64,000 bases of DNA from Leptoclinus maculatus. Lineage: Eukaryota > Chordata > Actinopteri > Perciformes > Stichaeidae. The notes beneath the pieces were generated by a model. That model saw only the letters and a list, made by a program, of their open reading frames with translations. It had not been told where the DNA came from and did not search any database. Location of the stretch: positions 14,559,736 to 14,623,735 of the forward strand of contig JAVDOI010000016.1 of NCBI GenBank assembly GCA_032191485.1, read 5' to 3'. This document shows, one piece after another, positions 56,735-64,000 of this stretch (its first letter is position 1; the number at the start of each line of letters is the position of its first letter). The position numbers and the translations under genes were made by a program.

Positions 56735-58033
56735 AATGGACTTGTGTAGGGTTTTATGACCACTCACACACAGACCCGCTCTCTGAGAGGCTGACCTCAG
56801 CTTTGCAGTGGGAGTGACCCCTCATCCATTTACTGTAAAGCCTCTGTGTTACCGCAGAGAGTCCCAGTACAAAGCCTCGGAGAGTCTGTGTAACATTTCA
56901 TCCATCTAGAAATGGAAAAACATGAAGGATTTTGATATAAATGCAAAACATAAGACACTTTAATACATTTTTTAAGAAGATCCTCAAATTTAACCAGGTA
57001 AAGAGCGCCTCAGGCCACAAAGCAATCATTTTTTTAAATTAGGATGTTTTTGCATACAGGTTCTCGTCTTACAAGTGATGGGCAATTAGGTAGAATTTGT
57101 TTTTTCAGTATTTACTGTTTAAGCATTTTACAATTTAAGGTGATTATTTGGTTTATTGGGGGTTTTCTCAGTAATGTGTTACACAGAGATATCTATCCAG
57201 AGTTTTTCAATTCAATGACAAAAATGCCTGAAACCAAACTGAAGCCGAAAAAAATCACTAAATCGCTCACCTCAACCACTTGTTTGAATTTTGTCTGAGG
57301 ACCAAATGGACGAACTAAACATGTTTTACTGGTAACAGTCTTGCACACATGAACTAAAACGTAAGTTTAATCTTTAGGTCAGCTCGGGACTTTTGTGTGT
57401 TTTCTGTACGATTGGACTTCAGTTACGTGTCATTTTGTTCATGAAATAACTCCTTTGTGGTGCTACAGAATGTGAGCTAACTTGAACACTTTATTGTTTT
57501 GGGTTTTTTTTGTGTAGAAAAAGGTAATATTTAGGGTTTATTTCCTCCCAGTCTTAAAGCACTGTATGCTGGGAGAGATGCTCTGTATTTTAAAATACAT
57601 CCGTCACAAAAGTAAAATTGTGCATGTAGGGAATATTGAAGGATAAAATACGTTTGTTTTTCTAAAGTCTTTGTATTGATTGTACTGATTATGTGTTTAT
57701 TTTACTTAATGTCAGCACAGAATCCTCATTCCACTGGGTGTCACATGACTTTTTGCCGGAAACATTTTTTGTACTTTCACCCATTAATCAGTTTTTTTAT
57801 TTTTTTTATTTACTGTGCAGCTAAAACTCGCTGTATGATATTTCATATTTATTCCTTACAGCATCTCACTAATTACAGCATGTACCATTCAGCCTCATGT
57901 TGTGTCCCGCTGTTTTCTTCTTGTGTGGAGTTACAGCCCCTCTGCGTATTCTCCCTCGTATAAAATGTGCGGGCATGCAGCCAGGCAAGTGAGGGCAGTG
58001 GTGACATGTAGGAGACATCAATACGGTAATAAA
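56735..58033 (+). other. disc1: disc1 3' UTR and following sequence
   Basis: No conserved coding frame was seen. The first clear AATAAA on the + strand that I noticed is at 58028-58033. Variant signals such as ATATAAA occur earlier (about 56935), so the true 3' end may be much nearer to the stop codon. Confidence 0.4.
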
Positions 58034-58394
58034 AGGTCCTCTAGTGAGGTCTTTAGGGGATACATGGGCTTCTATTGTTATCTCGCCTCAGCAGCGATGG
58101 TGTGGCTAATTGGGGGGGCGGCCTCACAGAGGACATGGTGTGGGAAAATGGGATGATGTTGCTTTGTCTCCATCTGATTCTGCCCTGTGTTTTTGGAGCA
58201 GGGGCCTATTCAGGGGATCCTCAGAGGCCTCGTCTTCAGTCCCGCGCTCTCTGGCCCGTAAACACAGCTGAGTGCTCAGGTGTTTGTTTTCCAGCAGCAC
58301 AATGGGCCTTTTCTCCCTGGCAGGTTGCAAGCCACTTGCCGGGCCAGAAGTCTCCACATCTGTCAGCGTCAGGCGGTGTACAGACAGAGCCCTG

Positions 58395-58532
<138 letters not shown>

Positions 58533-60222
58533 CCCTGACAAACAGCCTCACCTCATAATTGAATCTGTGCTTGCGCCATACTGCGCCCCGCACGGCAGCT
58601 CTGCTCATAAAATGGCCACGAAAAAAAACAGAAAAACAGACCCAGATGGTTTTCAGCAGGCGGATGTAGCAGGGTGAGATGTTTCCTGGTGTAAAGTGAA
58701 GGCACCATGCAGTGCATGTCCTTTGTCCCTGCAATGTGGTTGCTATGATATTGCACAGCATTTTCCAAACAATGCGTCCTTGATTACGATTAAAGGCAGA
58801 CAAAAGCAGGCTGAGATTACCACTGCTGTTAGCAGATTTCATCAGCTTAGTTGATTGAAGTTTAGTTGACGTTAATGCTAATACTATTTTAAAAACGTCA
58901 TCTCCGGCTAATTTTCCAGCTGTTCCTGGCCGACTTAAAATAAGAACCCTCTAAAATGGGTTCTAAATATGCACGTACATGCTCTGTTACATGGCATTGT
59001 GCTAAAGCTACACCTTCCCTGCAGCTCCACTTCACTTCACATGTGGAAAAATCCTAAAGATTGACAGACCTGCTGTGCCTAGTTACGGTTGCTAAGCTGT
59101 GATTGGACAATTGGAGCCGGTTGGCACATGGGTTGGATAGTCTCCTGGCAGTTTTCTGTTCATGCAGCATGCAACTTTTCTACATTTGAGTAAATCAATC
59201 AACATAACGATACAAAACGTGCCAGTGAGGTGAGATGAATGCCTGTGTCAGATACCAATTGATTCATTTTCACGAATTTTCATTTGTCACTTCTGGTTTT
59301 CATACACAAACAAGAAAAGAGAGATGGATGAAACAAAATAATTTAGCATCTAAAAATGACAAGTGATGTTTCCCCCCCTTATCCACATGCTTCTCTGGAT
59401 TTATGAATAATATTTAATGACTGAATATGACTGAATGAATGATTTTTGGAGTGCGTCTGTATCAGGGGATTTGGGTCCGAGATTTGGATTTGTTTTTTTG
59501 ATACCCTGCTGAGTTGTTATGTTGTCTGACAGGTACATGTACAAACTCTCTGAACCAAGGGAGAATCCTATCGTGTTGCAGATTTTCCTCTCGCATAGCG
59601 TCTCAGACACCACTAATGAATGCAAATTGTGTTTTTTTTATGTGTTCATGCATTTCACATCCTCAGAGATCCTTGTATGCTCCTCTGCAGCTGACACCTC
59701 CGTTATGTGTGTGCGAGACTGCGTGTCAGTTCTGCTCATTGAGTCGGTGAAGTTAACTCTCCTGAGAGTGGGGTTTTGTGCAGAGCAAAAAGCTGGACAT
59801 TGAACTCACCGCAGCCAACTCTTTACCGTGGTTTTAGGCGCTCATTCAAAAGTTGAATAAAATCAACTGAGCATTTAAATAGGGATGATATTCCTGTGGA
59901 ATTAATAAACGTTTGGATTATTTAATTACAAGTCTTCCCAAATCAAAATCTGCATATTTCTCTGCACAAATGAAAAACGGAGCAGACTGAGCAGAGACTA
60001 CAGGAAAATAGTCTGCCTTGTTCTTTTTCCTGTGGTCTGAAAATCACACTAAATTATAAACACTGTGCCAGTGGGAGCTGCAGTCTCCTCAGAAACAGAC
60101 CTCCATCACTTATGGCTCCATTTAAAATCACAGAATTGGAGGAAATGCACTGAGAGGTGGAAGCACATGTGTACTTTTTATCTTCTTTTTTGATATCTAA
60201 TTCACAACGCTTGCCCTTTCAG

Positions 60223-60294
60223 AAATTACACATGGAAAAACTGAGGAGTGAGTTTGAGGAGTGGAAGGTTTGCATGAAACATGCGTCTCCCTAA
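60223..60294 (+). CDS. Candidate small coding exon (unassigned)
   Basis: Directly after a strong acceptor (gcttgccctttcag) lies a 23-codon frame KLHMEKLRSEFEEWKVCMKH-ASP ending in TAA, with an internal possible donor AAG|gtttgc at 60267. It has helix-like heptads and would be entered in phase 0, as disc1 exon 12 is. It lies 3.5 kb after the disc1 stop. It could be an alternative disc1 end, part of another gene, or chance. Confidence 0.25.
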   Translation, partial: KLHMEKLRSEFEEWKVCMKHASP

Positions 60295-62285
60295 AGTGCA
60301 GAGAGAGATTTACTGATGCAGGAACCCGACCAGAAATATTACTCCTTCACATATTTAATCATTCAGACTGAACTTGAAATAATTAGCCTGCATGTGATCA
60401 ATCTGAGCAGGAAGACCCTGATGAAAAAATAACAGAAAGTCACATGAAAAGATATATTTAAATCACTGCTGATTCAAGCATCTGATATCATATATTGTAG
60501 AACTAATGAAAGGGTCTGAGGTACTGTGGACCACTGGGACTGGACTGATGGTGGGAAGTGTATGACGATGATACAGTGCTGAGTAGAAGTTCATTGCAGA
60601 ACAGGACTGTTCAATAGCACCACTGTGATAAGCCCTTACAGCCCCACTCCAACTGAACATACTGTACATGACAACATCAGTGATTGAACCAAATCATGTT
60701 TTATCTCCCATTTGCTTGCAGCTCTTTCCCGGAACAACTCCCCGGGCACACGATAAGTGATGTATTTTTGAGTTTCAGTTGTTTGGAATAAATGAAGTAA
60801 TGCGCAGACAGCATAATAGGTTGGACAAAAGCTATTGAGGATTTGATTTGTAGTTCAGCATCCCTGCTACGCTAAACGGACGAGATGCTTTACTTATATC
60901 CAACACATGATTGCATTTACCTTTCATTTAGATCGTGATATAGAGTGTGCTTATAGAACTGGTGTAACATTTAGGTTACTAATATTGTTGTTTTCTTCCT
61001 CTCACTGCGAGTGCTGTAGTGGAGGTGACTTTGCTCAATACTGCGATACTGAAAAAGAGATTCAGAGGTTCAGAAACGTCGACATTCAACACATGACGTG
61101 GTGTGCAGAAACGTACAACATATCCCAAAACAATTCTGGCAACTGTGATGAAAATTGTATTACGTAAAGACAACACGCCTCAAATTAGTACATTTCTCTC
61201 AATTTAACTCTGAGTGAACCTGAAGAAACGTACTGAAGACATTTTGGATTAAAAAACAAATACTTCTGACTAGTGTCACATACTGCGTGTTTAATCCCTG
61301 TTAGAAGTATAACAAGTGCTCATGTCAGTCTGCTGGCAATCACAAAGCTTGAGCTTGCTTCTCTGCCCAAAAACCATCAGAGCAACAAGATCAAAGTCAA
61401 GAGGAACTCTTGTGTGACACACCATCTAATCTCCTTCGAAGGATTTACAGTATCCACGTTTCTTTTGCGAGACGTCGCTGTCAAACCTGAAGCAACAGTT
61501 TTGACAGTGTTTCTGAAAATAAAAAGGCTTTGGTTTGTTTTGAGCATAGAGACGTTTGTGCTGCCATTCTCAGCCCGCTTTTAGCAAGCAGCGAAAGCAG
61601 CAGCGGAAGGAAGCAACAGAGAATTGATTATTACCCCCGTGTCCGAGCAGGAAAAACATACTGTTGGTAATTCCTCCGGGGAGAGCTCCTTCATTTAGAT
61701 CCACGGTGGAGCACTTCCTCCAAGAAGCCCAGACACCGGTTCACCTTGCAACGTCCCCAGGGCTGTCACTGGAAAGCTGAAATATCATGCCAGCTCTGCC
61801 ATCCATCCCACTTAGTCTCAAAAACAGGCAGGTACCACACCAGGGGGAGACAGGATCGATAGATCTGATGGATGGAGCTGGCTGCCTTTAGGAGAGGGCC
61901 GGGGGGACGGAGGGGAAGGGGGGGGGAAGTAATGAAAGCTCCTGTGAGCGATGGGGAGGTTTCTGCCATGGGAGGCTGAGCGCACGGCCCGCTTTCCTTT
62001 CACGAGAGCTGCCAGTCCGGCCTAATGAGACTTAGATGGGCTCCTGTCCTGGGGAGGGACGGGTTGATGTGAGATGCTGCTTCTCAGCAGCTGTCAGTCT
62101 GTCTAGACCGGCCTGCACACGCAGAGGACGAGGAACGGGAGGTATGACATTACCAGCACAGCGTGTGACGTTCACTGTTTTGGGGGCGTGGTTCTGAATC
62201 CAGGACTGCTGGTTGTTTTTATTTTCACCAGCTAGATAAGTGTAGCCACGTGGTGCTCCAGGTGTAAGACAGTCCTGATTAATGC

Positions 62286-62400
62286 CTAAAGCTGCACCAA
62301 TCGATATTTTTATCATAACAATGGATCGAATGACTCGATGTGAAAGGGGTCGCTCGTGGTGATGAACCCACGGAGAGTTTTCACACAAGGGCCTATGCTA
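62286..62400 (+). repeat. Teleost repeat (TAAAGCTGCACCAATCGATA family), copy 2
   Basis: It reads taaagctgcaccaatcgata, then caatggatcgaatgactcga, gaaaggggtcgctcgtggtg and gatgaacccacggag. It is clearly related to the copy at 21846. Confidence 0.6.
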
Positions 62401-62811
62401 ATGATGCTGGTTTTATGCTGAAGATTATTTATCAAGAGACATTAATAGTGTTTTATTCAGGACTTTGTTTGTAATTAAACCCTTTTAGGTCAGGAGGCGG
62501 CTCCTCCACCCAAAGTCAGTGTGAAACACTGAGCCCCCGCAGGCTGTAAAAAGGAAGTGGCTTGCTGCTCCATCAATAACAGCAGCTCTGTTCATCTTGG
62601 ATTCATGTCACTTGCAATTGATTCTAATCGGTGTGAAAAAGTTCTTCTTTCACCCTGCAGCACAGTCCACTCCTCCAGTGACATTGCGTACAGTATGCCT
62701 AGTGTAGTTCCGGTCCTTGTTTCGCGAAAATATGGCTAAATGCAGTGCACTCATGTCACACTATCTCCATCTTCAAACGCCCACAGGAAGTAGATTTTCT
62801 ATAGTATCACT

Positions 62812-63190
62812 TAAAAAGGTCCAGTGTGAAGGATTTAGCGGCATCTAGCAGGTGAGGTGGCAGATTGCGACCAACTGAAACTTCTCCCGTGCGTCAAGCT
62901 TGTCAGAGAACTACAGCGGCCGACGCAAAAGTGCGAATGTCCAAAATCTAGAGCCAGTGTTTGTTTGTTTGTTCTGGGTTACTGCAGAAACATGGCGGTG
63001 CAAGAGGACCCGATCCGTATGTAGATATAAACAGCTGATATTCAACCTCAACACCCAAACAAATACCCCCTTCAGACCCCCCCACTCATTCTCACTGCCT
63101 TTCTCTATCGATGGCCTTTCCTCTGTCCTGGTAACGAACGTCCCCTGTGATCGGTTAGTACTGGACCAATACATCATCAGTGAAGGGCCA
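62812..63190 (+). repeat. Teleost repeat (AGGTCCAGTGTGAAGGATTTAG family)
   Basis: It begins aaaaaggtccagtgtgaagg and continues with atttagcggcatctagcagg, later agagccagtgtttg, acatggcggtgcaagaggac and tatgtagatataaa. I know this phrase order as a very frequent percomorph interspersed repeat. The right boundary is approximate. Confidence 0.65.
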
Positions 63191-64000
63191 CGTGTGTGTG
63201 ATTTTTCTATCTACTTTCAGTAATCCACACATGTCCACAATCCACATATTCTGCTTTATCAAACACTTCCTCTGCTGACCTCTGTGACCCGATATTAATG
63301 TTATTTATGTGAGGTCTTTTTACATAATAGATTACTGTGTTGACCCTTGGTTGGCATCTGACTTATACTGCCTGTCCTGTTGAAAGGGGTCACTGTCTGG
63401 GTCATGCTGATCTCATACTGGAGAATTCAAATATTCATCACTTTTGGTGTGAGTGAAAGTATTACGTTAAATTGTGTCTGTGACGAACAGTCATCACACA
63501 GAATCATGGGTCTCTATTACTGGACGGTCACTCTGTGTGTTCACTCATGCCACACATGTGCATACACACAAAATTGAGTAAATTTGACAGTAAAACACGC
63601 TATTTATAGCAATTTAGCCTTGAGACGAGCAACATTGTAAAACATGTGTCAAGAGCAGCTATATGGGCCCTCTTAAACTTTCCCATCCTTTTCAGCGCTA
63701 ACACACAAACGCAAAAAAACAGATGATGAAGAGCGGCCCAAGGTCATTACTGCCATTTAGAATTTAAAAAAGGAGGCAGGGGGGGGGAAAAGAGAAGAGA
63801 AAATGGAGAATGACAGAGGAAACAGATAGCGATGTGAGTATTCCTGTAGGGAGGATGTATATCTATAAAAGATGCATGCTGTAACACACATCTGAGAATA
63901 AATGCCTGTTGGAATATGCAGCGCCTCACCAACAACAACACAAAGTCGTTCTGAAATGTTTCGCAGTTTCACAGGAATGCTTGCCCCTAGATGTAATATT

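Noticed and set aside
61273..61584. 103-codon frame after disc1
   Set aside because: No conserved motif, no splice context and composition like the surrounding non-coding sequence.

Overview
This is a vertebrate nuclear window, and almost certainly a teleost of the percomorph type. It holds two intron-rich protein genes, AT-rich introns, long CA/TG microsatellites and several interspersed repeat families I recognise from percomorph genomes. There are no bacterial operons, CRISPR arrays or viral genomes. I recognised no tRNA or rRNA genes.

The backbone is the conserved vertebrate pair tsnax then disc1, both on the + strand. tsnax (translin-associated factor X, the TRAX subunit of the C3PO RNase) lies at 663-6387 in 6 coding exons that join in phase to 279 codons. 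disc1 (disrupted in schizophrenia 1, a coiled-coil scaffold of centrosome and neuronal signalling) lies at 19017-56734. I rebuilt 14 coding exons whose phases all agree and give 858 codons, close to the 854 of the human protein. Its last intron (54508-56504) has the hallmarks of a U12-type AT-AC intron, and its last exon encodes a microsatellite-derived run of 22 glutamates.

The 12.6 kb between the genes is a graveyard of mobile DNA. It holds a 728-bp block repeated without visible difference inside disc1 intron 12 (7729-8456 and 51126-51853) and a complete non-autonomous hAT element with 14-bp inverted ends and an 8-bp target duplication (10592-11657). An orphan last exon of a KLHL10-like kelch gene follows (11781-12107). 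A LINE remnant, a candidate LTR and a Ty3/gypsy piece with integrase ahead of the reverse-transcriptase linker (Gmr1-like order) come next. That piece is fused to an opposite-strand conventional gypsy element with a recognisable 5' LTR and a tRNA-Leu primer site (14598-18065).

disc1 introns carry further teleost repeats, a BED-finger transposon remnant, a short inverted-end element at 50721-51010 and simple repeats, one of which ((TG)n) abuts a splice acceptor. The last 7 kb (after 56734) holds the disc1 3' UTR, a very long CA microsatellite, one candidate small exon at 60223 and further interspersed repeats. No other gene could be supported there.
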